Notes: generated from the letters alone by a model not told the origin. 64,000 bases of DNA from Byssochlamys sp. IMV 00236 (GCA_001931875.2 MSJH02000698.1:1-64000); one strand, 5' to 3'. Shown: positions 23,977 through 37,447, counted from the stretch's first letter. Program-made: numbers and translations.

Positions 23977-26079
23977 GTAGCTATTTATTTAATATAAGCT
24001 TAAGTAAATAGATTATTAAATATTAAAAAGCTTAATATATAGCTAAATAAAAGCCTATTATTAATAGATATTAAAAAAATAAGAGATTTATTAAAAAAAA
24101 TAATAAATAAGAGTAAATAATTTTTATTTAAAATAATAAAAGCAGAGCTTTAATTAATTAATATATAAATTAGAGAAAACTTCTTTTTAAAGAAGATTTT
24201 AAAGTATAAAATAAAAAGAATAATTAAAAACTTAGGAGAAAGTTTATTAATTAATCTTATTATTAGTAATAAAAAAAGTAATAAAATAAAAAAAAAGAGA
24301 AAGATAAAAAAAAATAATAAGCTTTAAAAAGCTTAAAGATAAGAAAAAAATTAAAATATAAAAAAAGAATAAGCTAAAGAAAGCTATAATTATAAGATTA
24401 AGATATTAAAATTATTTAAAAAGGCTTTCCTTAATTAAAATAATAAAAAAGTTATAAATAGCCTTTAATAAAAAGAAATTAAAATTAATAAATTCTATTA
24501 TAAGTATATTAATAAGATTTAAATAATATTAAATATATATATAATAGAAGAAAAGTTATTAAAAAAAAGATTAAAGATATTTATTAAGAGTAATAAAGAT
24601 TTCTATAACTTAATAATATATAATAAATATTAAAGATAGTTTTAATATAATTATTATCTAGATTTATTTTTTAAAGATTATAACTATAATAATAAGAATA
24701 AATTATTAGAATAAAGCTAGATTAATAGCTAATTAATATTAAAAAAAATATAGAGAAAGTATTATATTAATTAATATTAAGAAGGCTTTAAGAAATTTAT
24801 AAACCCTATATATATCTTTTAGCAGGTATAATAAGGGTAAAAAAAGAGATATTAATTAGAAATATTTAAGATATTTTAAAGATAGTAAATAAAATAATAT
24901 TAGTAGTAATAAGGTAATAGTTAAAGACTCTCTTTAGAAATATATATTATTTATTAAATATATTATTAAAAGAATAGTTATATTACTCTTCTAATAATAT
25001 TAAATTTAAATAAATACTTTTAGTAATTTAGCTTAAAAAATTAGAAGATAAAAGAAATTTTAGCTATACTTTACTTAACCTTATAAAAATAAAAGAAGCT
25101 ACTAATAATATAGAAATAGAGAAGCTTTTTATTAATATAAACTCTTAAAATAATAATAAATAAGCTAAAAAGCCCTTTAATAAGATTAATAGTAGTATAA
25201 TTAAAAAAGTTATAAAATTTCTTATAAAAGGAGAAAAATATTTAATCTTTTATTTAAAGCTTATTATAGACTTTTATTTAAAATCTAAATATTTTATTTA
25301 ATTATATTTATAAAAAAGATATATAGTGCTTAAATTAGCTTTTAATAAAGATTTTATATAGTAAAAGCTTATAAAATAATTTTATTCTTCTATATTTTAA
25401 GATAAAGAAGAATTTAACTTATAGTATTTTATATAAGAAATAAAGGTTATATTATATTATAAAAAGAAAATAAATAATAAGGCTATAAAGATAAAGAATA
25501 TATCTTAAAATATTTTATAAAAGATTATTAAATAAAATATAATATATTATCTTATTTAGCTAGCTCTTTTTAGAGAAAAGAATTATTATTTATAAATTTA
25601 TTATAAAAAAAATATATAAAAAAAGTAAAAAAAGTAAGATTATAATCTTAAGAGATATATAGAGATAAAGCTTTATATCTTTATATAATAGAGCTATTAT
25701 AAGAGAGCTCTTTAAAAAGAATAATATTGCTTTAGAGTATAAATAAATATTAATATTTAATTATTAGAGAATAATAATATTAAAGGAGAAAAGCTTTAAT
25801 ATAGTTACTATTTATTTCTTTAATTATAAAAAAATTAGTAAAATATATAAAGATTAAAGAGAAAAAGGCCTATTTAATCTTTTTATCTATAAGGTAATTA
25901 TTATTAAAAAGGCTTTTTTTAAGTAAGCTTTATAAGACTTTATAGAGATATAGGTAAAATTATATTTTATTTTTATTTAAGATAAATAATCTATTAAGCT
26001 TTTTTTATAAGATTAATAATAATAGTTTATAAGCTTAATAATTATTAAATATAAAATATATAAGATATTAAAATATTCT
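23977..26079 (+). pseudogene. W post-integrase coding module (decayed)
   Basis: Homologous to the Z1 module at 34.7-37.0 kb. It contains a strongly lysine/glutamate-coding, A-rich stretch (about 24.24-24.40 kb) and the following block around TAGTTTTAATATAATTATTA that aligns with Z1 35.37 kb. Function is unknown. It ends at the Y2 insertion; the last bases (26072-26079) are the Y2 target duplication. Confidence 0.65.
26072..26079. repeat. Y2 target-site duplication, left copy (AATATTCT)
   Basis: Eight bases repeated at 43273-43280, flanking the Y2 termini. Confidence 0.88.
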
Positions 26080-26125
26080 GGGTATATACCTTGGCCCAGC
26101 CAGGGCCGAGCTCAGCTTACCCTAG
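26080..26125 (+). repeat. Y2 left terminal inverted repeat
   Basis: Matches 15720-15765, with CCGGGGC changed to CAGGGCC and similar substitutions. Subterminal TAGCCTACCC words follow. Confidence 0.85.
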
Positions 26126-27250
26126 GAGCTTAGCCTACCCTAGAGCTTATCCTTAGCTAGGTTAAGCTCAACCTATCTTATACACAGATTAAGTATAAGC
26201 TTAGCATAAGCTAATTATGTAATTAATATAAGGTTAGCCTACTTAAGGATTAATAATAATATTTATATAATAAAACTTTTTAAAATTTGCAATATATATA
26301 TATAATAGCTAATATAAAGCTAAGTACTATTATTTTTTCTCTAAATATTTAAAAATAGCTGAGAACTAAATAACTATAACTAATAATTAAATTAATAATA
26401 TTCTTAATTAATAGCTGTATAATATTCCTGTCTAGATATATTAATATAATTCCTATAAAGGCCTAGCAGATATTAAGTATATACTTAGTATTTATTATAT
26501 TTAAATTAAATATTAACTTATTATAGAGTAAACTTATGCAGAACTATAACTTTTATAAAGTATATTTAAACTAGTTTAAGGATATAATAAATAATTAAAA
26601 TAGTATCTATTCCTATATAAAAAGTAAAGATAAAAAATTTAAGATATATCTTAAATTTCCTTTTTATATAAGACTTAATTAAATATATTCTTTTTATATA
26701 AGTTCTAGCGGGGTATATACTAAATATATCTAAAAAGCTATTTTTTTTATAGGTATTATTATTAGCTGCAGTAATATCTCTAAGATTATAATTAATAGTA
26801 TTTAGGATAAGTTATCTATTCTTAAATATTTAATAACTTATTTTAGTAATATCTTATATTTTATTTATTAAAAGAATCCTTTATTTTATAATTATTCTAA
26901 TATAAATATCTATTAAATATTTTAATAACTTTTATTAAAAATATATCTATACCTTATCTTAAGCAGATGTTTAATATATTATAAGTATATACTAAATATA
27001 GCTTAGATCTAGTTTAGGCTCTATACTTAAGGTAATTATAAGACCTTATCTCTTCTACTTTTTTAAAAGGATAAAAAGGATAAAATTTAAAATAAGATAT
27101 ATTATTAAGTATATAAATACAGCAGTATTAAATATTATAAATATATACTAGAGTATATACTCAGATAATACTATAAATATAGCTATATTAAACTAAATAT
27201 TTTTAAAATGCTTTATAAAGAAGTAGGCTATATATCTAATATTATTTTTA

Positions 27251-27254
27251 CTAG
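27251..27254. repeat. Z1 target-site duplication, left copy (CTAG)
   Basis: CTAG precedes the LTR and recurs at 37448-37451. The empty site in Y1 near 16.90 kb reads GCTAGTGAATTT once. If the LTR is taken to start one base later, the duplication would be the 5-mer CTAGT. Confidence 0.85.
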
Positions 27255-27580
27255 TGTAGTAGGGAGAATTAGTGTAAAGAATGTAATTAGTTAAGAGATT
27301 ATATACTTTTGCTTAAAATCTTTAAAAAGTCTATAAATAAAGTAGGAGAAAGAAAATAATACCTTTTAGTTATTCAGAATAAAATAATTAGCTTTTTTTT
27401 TCTATTATTATTCAATATTAGTTTAGCATTAGATTATTATTAGTTTACTATATTAATCTATAGCCAAAGCTTCTCCTCTAGCTTTACTCTAAGCTTTAAA
27501 GCCGAATATCTTTCTCTTCTTTTTTAATACCTACTCGCTTAAAGACTCTATATTAAGTTTTAATATATCTTTCTATAATA
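27255..27580 (+). repeat. Z1 5' LTR
   Basis: 326 bp, beginning TGTAGTAGGGAGAATTAG with an intact TG end, and ending TATAATA (TATAACA in the 3' copy). The first bases after it, AAATAGAGCTAAATATAGG, are the same in Z2 and would be the primer-binding region if TAG derives from TGG. Confidence 0.95.
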
Positions 27581-27779
27581 AAATAGAGCTAAATATAGGG
27601 GGCGTTAAAATATTAAGCAAAAATAAGGGAGAAAGAAGAACTAGAAGCTAAGGTTAAGGCTAAAGCTAAAGAAAGGGGTAAAAAATAATAAAAAAATAAA
27701 TAAAATAGCTAAGGAAGATTACTACTATAAATAAAAAAAGATAAATATATTTCTTAGATTAGCAGAGATAATAAATATA

Positions 27780-29060
27780 ATATAGGGTAAAAATCCATAT
27801 TAATAATAAGAGAAAGGAAAGACTACTAAATATAAGGAAGAGCTTAATAAGCATAAAAGGAAAGCAAAAATTTAAAAGAAATAAGAAATTATTAAGCAAG
27901 AACTATTTATTAAAAAGTAGAAGAATTTCTTACTATTATTTTTATTACTATTCCTTTAAAAAAATATAAAAAAAAATATTAATCTTTTTAGCGCTAGTTA
28001 AAATAGAAGGACTCTTAGCTCCTTAATATTATTAGGTCTAGAGGTATAAATAGCTTAGACATCTAAAAATACAGAACTACTAATAATATAGCTAATTTAA
28101 ATTATATTAGTTCTATAAATGCTAATGCCTAAAAATCTTAAGGCACTATATTTTAAAAGGGATAATATTACTTATTATTTAAGGCTTTTTAAAAGGCTAT
28201 ATAAAGTAAATTAACTCTTAGAAGAAGAAAAAACTAAATAATTTATAGACTATTATAGCCTATCAGTATTATTATAAATAAGTACTTAACCTAAATATAA
28301 AGAAAAGAACTATCCAAAACTGGTAGAAGCAATTAAATAAAAATATACTTACTATAATAAGCACTAAAAAAAATATAATATCTAATAGCTAGAAAGATTT
28401 AAAAATATAAAATATAATAGCTCTAAGGACTTAAAAGAGTATAACTAAGAATATTAAGCTATATTAAAAGCGCTAATAACTTTAGATAAATTAAGCCGAT
28501 ACTTATAGGGAGTTTAGTATTTTTAAGGACTTCTAAAAAAGCTTAAATAATAAATAGTTTAGGAGTTAAATATAGACTACTATACTCTATTTATTATTAA
28601 ATATATTAATTTCTATAAAAAGGTAGTAGATAGAGTAAAAATAACTAAAATTTTTTATTATCTTAATAGCGGCAAACTAAAGAAAGATTAAGATATAGCA
28701 GCTTTAATAAAGGAGAAAGTAATTAAAAAAGATAAAATACAACTTCTTATTAAACCTAATAGAACCTATCTAGATAAAAATAAAAATAAAACTAAATAAT
28801 AAAGCACTAAAGTAAAGTTAATAAAGCAGTTATAGATTAATCAATTAATAAAAAAATTTAAAAAATTAAAACTATATAATATATAATATATAAAGAGGCC
28901 TAATAGTAGCATGCCTAATACTAGCTTAAATATATAAGCCAGGGCGCTTTTAAGATTTAACCTAACTAAAGAATCTAAAATATCTCTAAATTTATATAAC
29001 TTTTGCTGGGCTTCTAATTATATTTAATCTTACTGCCTAAATTTAAAAAGCCTCCTAAAT
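27780..29060 (+). pseudogene. Z1 gag (decayed) with CCHC zinc knuckle
   Basis: At 28995-29036 the frame reads YNFCWASNYI, stop, SYC. This is a C-x2-C-x4-H-x4-C zinc knuckle in which the first Cys and the His codons have become Tyr and one Gln is a TAA. It marks the nucleocapsid end of Gag. Upstream, 28.1-28.9 kb reads as a long decayed alpha-helical frame with TAA/TAG at glutamine positions, as expected for capsid. The Z2 copy has lost the second and last cysteine codons as well. Confidence 0.8.
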
Positions 29061-31080
29061 TAAAAGCTTATCTATTAGAGAGAAAACCATAAACTTTATT
29101 TTAAGCCAGAAGGATAGAATAGAGAAGTTATTTATCTTATATAAAAAAATATATTATAAAAAAAGATTATTAAATAAAAACTAAAAGAAGAGTAAAAAAA
29201 TATTAACTTAATTAAATATAACATCTAGTCAATTATACTAGGATAGTTTAAGGATAACTTAAGCTCTAAGAAAGAAGCCGGGGATATTATAGAAAATTAC
29301 TATTCTATTAATATAATAAGATTAGATAAGCCCTAAAGAGTAAAGAAAAGATAAAGCGGGATTAAATAATTATATAAAAAAAAGCTATAGAAAATAATTA
29401 AATAAGAATAAAGATTTCCTTTAATTAAGATAAACTAATTTAGTAATTATTAGCCTCTAAATATAATTAAAAAAATAAGGATAGTTAAAGAGGAAATAAA
29501 GAATATGCCTAAGCAAAATAAAGATAAAAAGGTTATTAAAATAAAAGAAAAATAAAAGTTAAAAAGATTTAAAATTATAGATAAGCTAAAAGGGATTATT
29601 AATATAATAGGGGTTATAAATTAAATACTAAATACTAGAGTTTAAATATTAATTTAGGATCTTATTAGTCTATCTCCTAATTTATATAAGACTTTATTTA
29701 CCTTATAATTATAGTAGGTAATAATAAAGGCGATATTCTATAATACTAAAGGAGTATAGTTTAATACCTCTATATTAAATATAGAGTATATAATAAATAG
29801 TACAGATTAATACACTTATATATCCTTATAACTTAAGCCTCTTAATAAAGATAAGGTATTATATATAGCTATAATTCTAAAGTTGCCAATTAGAATTAAT
29901 AATTATAAGGAGATATAAAATATTATAATAGATAATAAAGCTAAAATTAATATAATATATAGAGATATAATAAATTACTATAAACTTATTATAAGCTAGA
30001 AATTTAGAAGTAATATAATATTAACAGATAGCGGGCAGACCCCTTTTATAAATCTTTATAAAGAGATACCTATATAGGTAAAATCTTTTTATTATAAGGT
30101 CCCTTTCTTTATAATAAATAATAAGATTAACTATAATTATATTCTAGGACAGCTTTTTAAGCATTAAATATATTTATAATATATTGCTTTATTAGATAAA
30201 ATAATAGAGAGCATAATTTACTCTATAGACTAAAAGAATTAAGCTATTATTTAGGTATTTTTAATAGATAACCCAAGAAATAAATTAAGAGAAGAGATAT
30301 TGCGCAATCTATTATCCTAGATATAAGAGTTATTAAATTAGAGCTAGAAAAAAATAATAGATATTAGACTAAGAATAGAGAAGGCTTACAGGAGTTATAC
30401 TTAATAAATAATATTAGCTTTAGAGTAAATAAGGAAATTAAAAGTAAAGGGATAAAAATATTTAAACCTATTAAATTAAATAAAGGAGTTAGAAAATTAT
30501 AGGGGTATAGACTATCTAGAAGGTATAACCTTTTTATTATAAAAATAAAATATTCTATTAATATATAGTATAAGAAGAAATATAAAAAGGTTTATTTAGT
30601 AAATATATTAAATAGACCTATAACAGCTCTAGGGAGATTATTAAAATAAAAAGAAGTTATTAAGAAGTATTATTATAAAAACCCCTAAAGAAGTATAAAA
30701 AAAATATATAAAAGATTTACTAAATATATCTAGCTAAAGATATTAAATATTAAGAAAGGAATAAGATTAATACTAGACTATCTGAAAAACCTTATTATAG
30801 GTAATAATTTATAGCTAAAAGAGAAAGAACTATTAATAGAGATATTTTTTACCTAAAAAGTAATCTTTGCCTAAATCTTTAAAAAGATTAGATAAATATA
30901 CCTAGAAGTTATACCTCTAATTATTATTTAAACTATAGATTATAAACTATAATAGGCGAAGAGCTTTTTAATATTAAAGGCACTTTATAATATAATATAA
31001 AGAATAGTAAAAGAGAGGATAAATATAGGGATTCTTAAATATAGTTAAAGACCCTACTAAAATCTATAATTCCTAGTAAA
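29060..31080 (+). pseudogene. Z1 protease region (decayed)
   Basis: GAT-AGC-GGG at 30027-30035 gives the retropepsin DSG active-site box in TDSGQTPFINLYKEI. About 100 bp on, the frame reads NYNYILGQLFKH, matching the ILGxxF flap-distal motif of retroviral-type proteases. The RT that follows is in a different frame in the present sequence, through an indel or a natural frameshift. In Z2 the DSG box reads DNK. Confidence 0.78.
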
Positions 31081-31810
31081 AAAGAAAAATAATAAATATT
31101 AGCTAATTAATATAATTATAGAAGTTAATTAAGTAATAATATAAGATATTAATCTGCCCCCTTTAGCTAATAAATTCTTAGAAGAGTTTAATAAAATACT
31201 AGTATTAACACTTATAGACTTATTCTCTGGGTATAATTAATTAGAGTTAGCTAAAGAATTATAGGATTTAATAGCTTTCTATATATTAGGGATTAATTTA
31301 GTTTATTAAGCTAAATTATTCTAAGAATAAATAAATATAGTATAGGAGTTTATATAAAAAATTATAAGAGTATTAATAAATAATATTCTTAATATTTATA
31401 ATATATTTCTAGATAATATGCTAATATAAGGACCTAAGACTAACTATAAGGAGGAAGAGATATTATTAAGAATTAGAAGGTTTATATTTAAATATATCTA
31501 GAATATTAATAAGGTATTATACAGTCTTAAACTTACAGGTTTAATAATTACTAGGAAAAAATCATAATTTATAGTATTAAGAATTAAAATAATAGGCTAT
31601 ATATATAATACTAAGGGGAAATATCCTAAGTTAGTTAAGGTAATTAAGATCTTAAAATAGCTACCTTATTAAAACTTATAGGAAGTAAGAGGATTTCTAA
31701 GAGTTATAGCCTATTATTAGATATAGATTAAAAGATATATTATTAAAGCTAAGCCGATATATTTAATATTAAGGAAGAGATAAGACTTCCTTTAAAAGCT
31801 AGAATAATAA
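31080..31810 (+). pseudogene. Z1 reverse transcriptase (decayed)
   Basis: The plus-strand frame reads DLFSGYN at 31217, then AFYILGINLVY, then IFLDNMLI with GAT-AAT at 31412-31417 in place of the catalytic DD. GPKTNY, LLRIRRFIFKYI, VIKILK and RGFLRVIAYY follow. These blocks, especially the DD-x-L-I-x-GP context and the GIRRF helix, match a family of fungal Ty3/gypsy pol proteins. Stops are TAA/TAG. Confidence 0.92.
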
Positions 31811-31819
31811 GAAATAATA

Positions 31820-32560
31820 AATATTTTAAAAGTGGCCCTAATAACAGCACTAGTATTTAAACTAATTAACTATAAAGAGGGAGGTATAATTATTATTAAT
31901 ATTAATACTAGTAGTAATAAATAGGGGGCTTAACTTGCTTAAAAAGAAAAAGAGTCTAATAAAAGACATCTAGCCAGATATAAAAATAAAGTATAAATAT
32001 AGGCAGAGAGGTAATATAATAAAGGAAAGCTAGAATATAGGGCAGTATTAAAAATGCTTTATAAATTTTAAATATATTTATATAATATATACTTTTAACT
32101 AGAGGTAGATATAAAAACTCTAATAGTATAATTAAATAAGACAATTATAGATCTCCCTAGGTTAATAATTATTTAATAAATTATTTAGATTTAGCTATTT
32201 AACTTTAATATTATTTATATATTAGAGAAAAAGAATTTAATTATAGATAAGTTATCTTAAAAGCTAGTAATAAAGCAAGACCTAAAAAAGATAGAAGATA
32301 ATAATATAAAAAAATTCCTAGACTTATAGTTTTATACAGTCTATTATATTAGTATATAAGAGATAGAATTAAATAGCATCTCTTAGTTAATACCTATATT
32401 ATATTAGTTAGAAAAGTCTTTATTAATTATAAAATAGTTATAAATTATAATAAAACTAGATAATATAGATAGAGGATAATATGCTAAGTTTAAGAAAAAG
32501 GCCCTAAAATATATAGTCTAAGATAGTGTGCTTTTTTAGAAAGTATGATAAAATTAGCCT
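31820..32560 (+). pseudogene. Z1 RNase H region
   Basis: This lies between RT and integrase, with a readable stretch NYKEGGIIIININ near 31.87 kb, consistent with the start of RNase H. A minus-strand open frame across 31956-32144 is a shadow of this region. Confidence 0.6.
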
Positions 32561-33340
32561 TACTATATAATTGTTAATAATAAAAAAAAATAAAAAGAAA
32601 TTCTTACAGCCTTTTATAAAGAGTATAAATATTATAAGTATAAAATAACCTATTAAAAGATAGCTGATTAATATTAGTAAAAAGGCCTATATAAGTATAT
32701 TGCTAGATAGGTAAAAATATATAATAAATACTAGAAAGCGGATAAAGAATATATAAAAAAAGCTTTATAATTAATATTTATTCTATTAGGAAGATTAAAG
32801 CTATATCTAAATATCTACAAGATTATGCCGCCTAATAAAGGAAAGACTTATATTATAATATTTTAGGATAACTTTAGCTAAGTTAAATATAGAGCCCTTA
32901 ATAGCCCTACTTTAAAAGCTATTACTAAATTTCTATAAAAAGACTAGATTTATTATTAAGGAATAATAGAGACTCTTATTAATAATAAAAGACTAAAGAA
33001 TAAAGCTATAATTAATATATTAATATAGAAGTATAAGATTAATTATATTAAAGTCTTACTATATAACCTATAAGCAAATAAAGCAGTTAAAGTTATATAT
33101 AAGTCTTTTATATATAGTATTAAAAAACTTATAAAAAAATAAAAATAAATTAGGTAAATTATCTACTAGTAGTAATCTAGGCAGATAAGAATATAATTAA
33201 GACCTCTATAGGCTTAACACTATTTAGAGCAATTATAGGATATAATACTATACTACTAATTAAATTAAAAATGCCTATTTAAAAAATTTTAATATAAGAT
33301 AAGGTTAGGACTATAGAAGATCTTCTACTTCTTTATATAT
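32560..33340 (+). pseudogene. Z1 integrase (decayed)
   Basis: The frame reads YLNIYKIMPPNKGKTYIII (first catalytic Asp as Asn), then a stop, DNFS, YRALNSPTLKAITKFL, and GIIETLINNKR (second Asp as Asn). NKAVKVIYKSFI stands for the region of the catalytic Glu. Near 33.18 kb ADKNTIKTSIGLTLFRAII is the conserved C-terminal core motif. Only the catalytic Asp changes and TAA/TAG stops mark it as dead. Confidence 0.9.
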
Positions 33341-33959
33341 AATAGATAGAGCTCTAAGATTAAGATATAGAAGAGGCCCGACTTTATATTTAATATATAA
33401 GAGAAGCTAATAAGAAAGTCTTTAATAATAAGAAACAGCTTTATAAAGAATAACTAATAAAAGGATAGCTTATTCTGCTTTATAATATAAAGCTTAAGAT
33501 ATTTTACTCTATAAAACTAGTATATTATTAGTTTAGACTATATAGGATTAAAGAAGTCCTTAGAAAAGGATCCTATAAGCTTAAGGAGTTAAATAATATA
33601 TCTTTTAGGGACCTAATTTATAAGAATTGCTTAAAAGGCTACTATTTATAAAAAGACTAAAATAAAATACTAACTATAAATAATAATATAATACTTAAGT
33701 AAAAAAATCAGCAATTAAATAATAATAATAATAATATAGATTAAATACCACCTAGATTAGAATATACAGTTATAGTCCTAGCACTCTTTTTCTAAAAATA
33801 TTAGTTTAAAAAGAGGAAAGCAGAAAACTAGCAATAAAGTAAGTTTAATATTAAGCAAGAATACTATAATAGGAAGAGAAGGAGAGTAAACTTAAAATAA
33901 AGATATCTTTTTTTAGAGAGGGGAAGGATTTAAAGATGCCTAAAGATAATTAAGAAAAA

Positions 33960-36900
33960 AAAAAAAAAGATAACTAAAAAATATATAATATTAGCTTAAA
34001 TATCTTAAAAAAGTCTATAAATAAAGCCAAAAATAAAAAATATTAAATAAAGAATATAAGCAATAAATAAAGAATTCTTACCTTATTATAAAAACCTTAT
34101 TTTTTATATTATATAATACTACAGCAGAAGTAACTAGAGACTAAATTAAGCTAAACTTAACCCTATCTTATCTTTTAAGCATATCTTTTTGCTTAGAAAC
34201 TATTTCAAAAAATTATTCTATAAAAATATATATTAAAAATAGAAGAAAACATATTAAAAATATAAAATATTATTTATTAGGACAAAGCTTTTTAACTTAA
34301 AATATATATATATACTACAGTTAGCAAAATTTATAAGCTTATAAAAGAGATAATAAATAAGGCCAATAATAAAGAAAAAAAGGTTTAGTTTATAAGTAAT
34401 ATAGTAGTAATTATTTTAAATTTTTAAAGCAGGCATAATAAAGCAGCTAATAATTTTTATAATTTCTTAAACTAATAGGAGCTATTAGAAGAAGTAAAAA
34501 AAAAAGAAATGTTAGCTATTAATAAGCTAAAAGAATTAAAAATATAAGTAAAAAAGAATTATAAATATATTAATAAAGGTTATTATAAAGCTATAAAGAA
34601 ATAGGGCTAGGAGACTATAGACTAAGTCTTATTAATTATTAAAAAGTTATATTAGATCTTAATAACTATAAGAGAATTAGCTTCTAATATTAGAGACTAA
34701 AAAATAGTGACTATATATTTAATAAAAATATAGGTTAATAAACTTTATAATATTAGGAGATAAAAAATATTAACTAAAAAAAGCCTTTAACTAACTAATA
34801 TTAAAAAGATAAAAAATATCTTAAGAAAAGCCCTTAGCAGAGAAGGACTAATTCTTTAAAAACTTACTAATAAAGAGCTATAAAAGGTTAAAATAAAAAT
34901 AAGGAAAAATAATCTTCTAAAAAAAATTATAGGAGAAAAGAAAGAATACTAAATAAAAGATTTAGGTAAAAGCTTATTAATAAATCTAATATTAAATAAA
35001 AGAGAGGAAAATATAGAGGAGGAAAAAAAAGAAAAGAAAAGGACTAAGAGTCTTAAAAAGCTAAAAAAAAAAAAAAAACTTAAGACTTAAGATAAGAGGA
35101 AATAGCCAAAAAAAGAATATAAATATAAGGTTAATATATCTATATTAATAAAAAAGGCTATTAATAACCTAGAAAGTAAAAAAGTATTAAAACTTTTAAG
35201 GAAAGAAAAGATTAAACCTGCCGCTATATATTAAATTTATATTAAAGAAGTATAAAATATAATAAAATTAAAAAGTATAAAAGATAATATCTTTAAAGAA
35301 AGATTAAAAATACTTATAGATAATAATAATAACCTTAAATCTTAGAATATTAATATAAATTATTAGAAATAGTTTTAATAAGAATAGAGATTTAATATTA
35401 ACCTTAAAGATTATTACTATTTAGATAAAGGGGAAACTAAAATATAGTCTTAGCTAAGTAGACTAAATATAAATATTAAGGAGGTTAGAGAAGTCTTATA
35501 ATAGATTAATTTTAAGAAGATTAACTTAATCTATAAGCCTTATATATAATTATTGGCCAATATAATTAGTATAAAGGAGGATATATCTATAAAAAAAGCT
35601 AGAGAAGTATTAAAAGCAATAAGAAATATAAAGCTGGTAATAATAAAATAATAAAAGAAGAGATTATTTAAAATAATAACTTATCCTTATAAAAATTTGC
35701 TTAAAAAAACTAAATAGTTTATAAATAAAACCTCTAAAAATAAATAAATAATAGAACCTTCTAACAGAGCCTTAAAAATTAATATAAAGCCCTTTTTTTC
35801 TATAGTAAACTTAAAAGACCCTTTTATTAAAAAAGAAACTAGGCATTTAAAAAATATACAGAATATTAAAATTATATAGTTTAAAAATAATATAGAGGCT
35901 AAGTAGATACTAGATATATCTAATAACAGCTAGATTAAAGGAAAAATAAAAAGTCTTATTTTAAGAAATCTTAAAAATATAGAAGATAAAAATAATATAA
36001 AAGTTAAAGAATCTTTATCTAAAAATTTTCTTCCTAAAAAATCCCTAGTATTAGGGATAATTTAATTGTTTAAAGATCTTAAATTAATTAATATAGATAC
36101 TTTTAATAATATATTAAGCAGCTTATATTATAAAGTTTAAGATAACCTATATAAGGCTAAAAAGTATCTTAAATCTAAATATAAGGACAAAAAATATTTT
36201 AATCTAAATAAAGAAGACTTTACCCTAAATAAGATATAAGACTAATATATTTAGTTAAGTATTATAATAAGAAAGGACTTTAACTATTAGGAAGTAAATA
36301 GGGTTTTTTAAATTATACCCTTTAAAGGGAAACTAATAAAAGGGATATTATAATATATTATTATAGAAGTAAAAGCAGCCCTTTATTATAAGAAGGAGGG
36401 TAAAGGAATAATAGGGCTTAAAAACTTATCTAGGAGTATTCTCTAGAAGATTATTATATAAAATATCTAGATTTATTTAATCTGATTAGTACTATATAGT
36501 TATAGTAAATATAAGCTATAGGTCTAATATTTTAAAAAATATAAGCTAAAAGTATTAAATATAGAGACTACTATTTTTAAGGGAGAAATAAGCTGGAGCT
36601 TTATAATCTTAGGAACTAGACTAATTATTAAAGATAAGTCTAAGGAAATTATAGGCTTAAGAAATATCATACTTAGATAAGAAGAAATAACCTTTATTAA
36701 TAATTTATATTAGCTAATATTAGAGAATTAGAAAATAAATCTTAATAGTATCTATTATTTTAATTATAAGAAGCAAGATAAGATAAAATCTAATTAAGGA
36801 GAATCTAGGCCTTTTAATATCTAGATAAATAGAATTATAGCTATAGGCAGAATAATACTTAGTTAGCTAAATTAGAATTGCTTAAAAATTAAAATAGAGC

Positions 36901-37100
36901 TATATTTTATATTAAAGCAAGATATATTATTAATTTAAAATTATCTATAGAAGAAAGAAACTCAGCTTTATAAATTAGGGGTTTTAAAATATATATAATA
37001 TTAAAAACTAGAGCATTTTTATTTTAGAAATAATTTATAGTATTAAAAAAAGGAGACAGTATAAACTATAATAACTAAGGAAGGCAGATAAAGGCATCTG
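33960..37100 (+). pseudogene. Z1 extra module between integrase and 3' LTR, product unknown
   Basis: This is about 3.1 kb on the plus strand with coding-like decay: long stretches without TGA, and TAA/TAG at glutamine-like positions. It reads a charged, probably coiled-coil region (KEMLAINKLKELK, about 34.50 kb), then a lysine-rich segment (about 35.00-35.11 kb). Near 36.6-36.9 kb come EISWSFIILGTRLIIKDK and SIYYFNYKKQDKIKS, the latter possibly a decayed C-x2-C site. The same module is present in Z2 and, diverged, in W, so it belongs to the family and is not a recent insert. I do not recognise it. It could be a third ORF (env-like or gag-like) or a captured gene. Confidence 0.6.
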
Positions 37101-37105
37101 CTCTT

Positions 37106-37121
37106 AGAGAAGGGGAGGCTA
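37106..37121 (+). other. Z1 polypurine tract
   Basis: GAGAAGGGGAGGCTA immediately precedes the 3' LTR and fixes the plus orientation. Z2 has AAGAGAGGGAAGCTA at 56161-56175. Confidence 0.8.
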
Positions 37122-37447
37122 TATAATAGGGAGAATTGGTATAAAAAATATAATTAGTTAAGAGGTTATATACTTTTATTTAAAGTCTTTAAAAAGTCTA
37201 TAAATAAAGCAGGAAAAAGGAGATAATATCTTTTAGTTATTTAGAATAAAATAATTAGCTTTTCCTTTCTATTATTATTCAGTATCAGTTTAGTATTAGA
37301 TTATTATTAGTTTACTATATCAATCTACAGCTAAAGCTTCTCTTCTAGCTCTACTCTAAGCTCTAAAGCTAAATACTCTTTTCTTCCTTCTCAATACCTA
37401 CTCGCTTAAAGACTCTATGCTAAGTCTTAATATGTCTTCTTATAACA
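37122..37447 (+). repeat. Z1 3' LTR
   Basis: 326 bp, equal to the 5' LTR. It begins TATAATAGGG (TG and G lost to RIP) and ends CTTATAACA. An ATG-retaining stretch CTATGCTAAGTCTTAATATG near the end is less mutated than in the 5' copy. Confidence 0.95.

Larger units (their letters stand above)
27255..37447 (+). mobile_element. Z1: Ty3/gypsy LTR retrotransposon with an extra 3' module, nested in Y2
   Basis: A 10,193-bp element with two 326-bp LTRs. Plus-strand order: gag with CCHC knuckle, protease, RT, RNase H, integrase, then about 3 kb of additional lysine-rich coding-like sequence before the polypurine tract and 3' LTR. It is RIP-inactivated throughout. Z2 (46257-56506) is a second copy of the same family, with the same layout. 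Confidence 0.95.

Noticed and set aside
31956..32144. 62-codon minus-strand open frame
   Set aside because: It lies antisense to the decayed RNase H region of Z1, has no motif, and its very hydrophobic Leu/Ile/Tyr content is what AT-rich sequence gives by chance.
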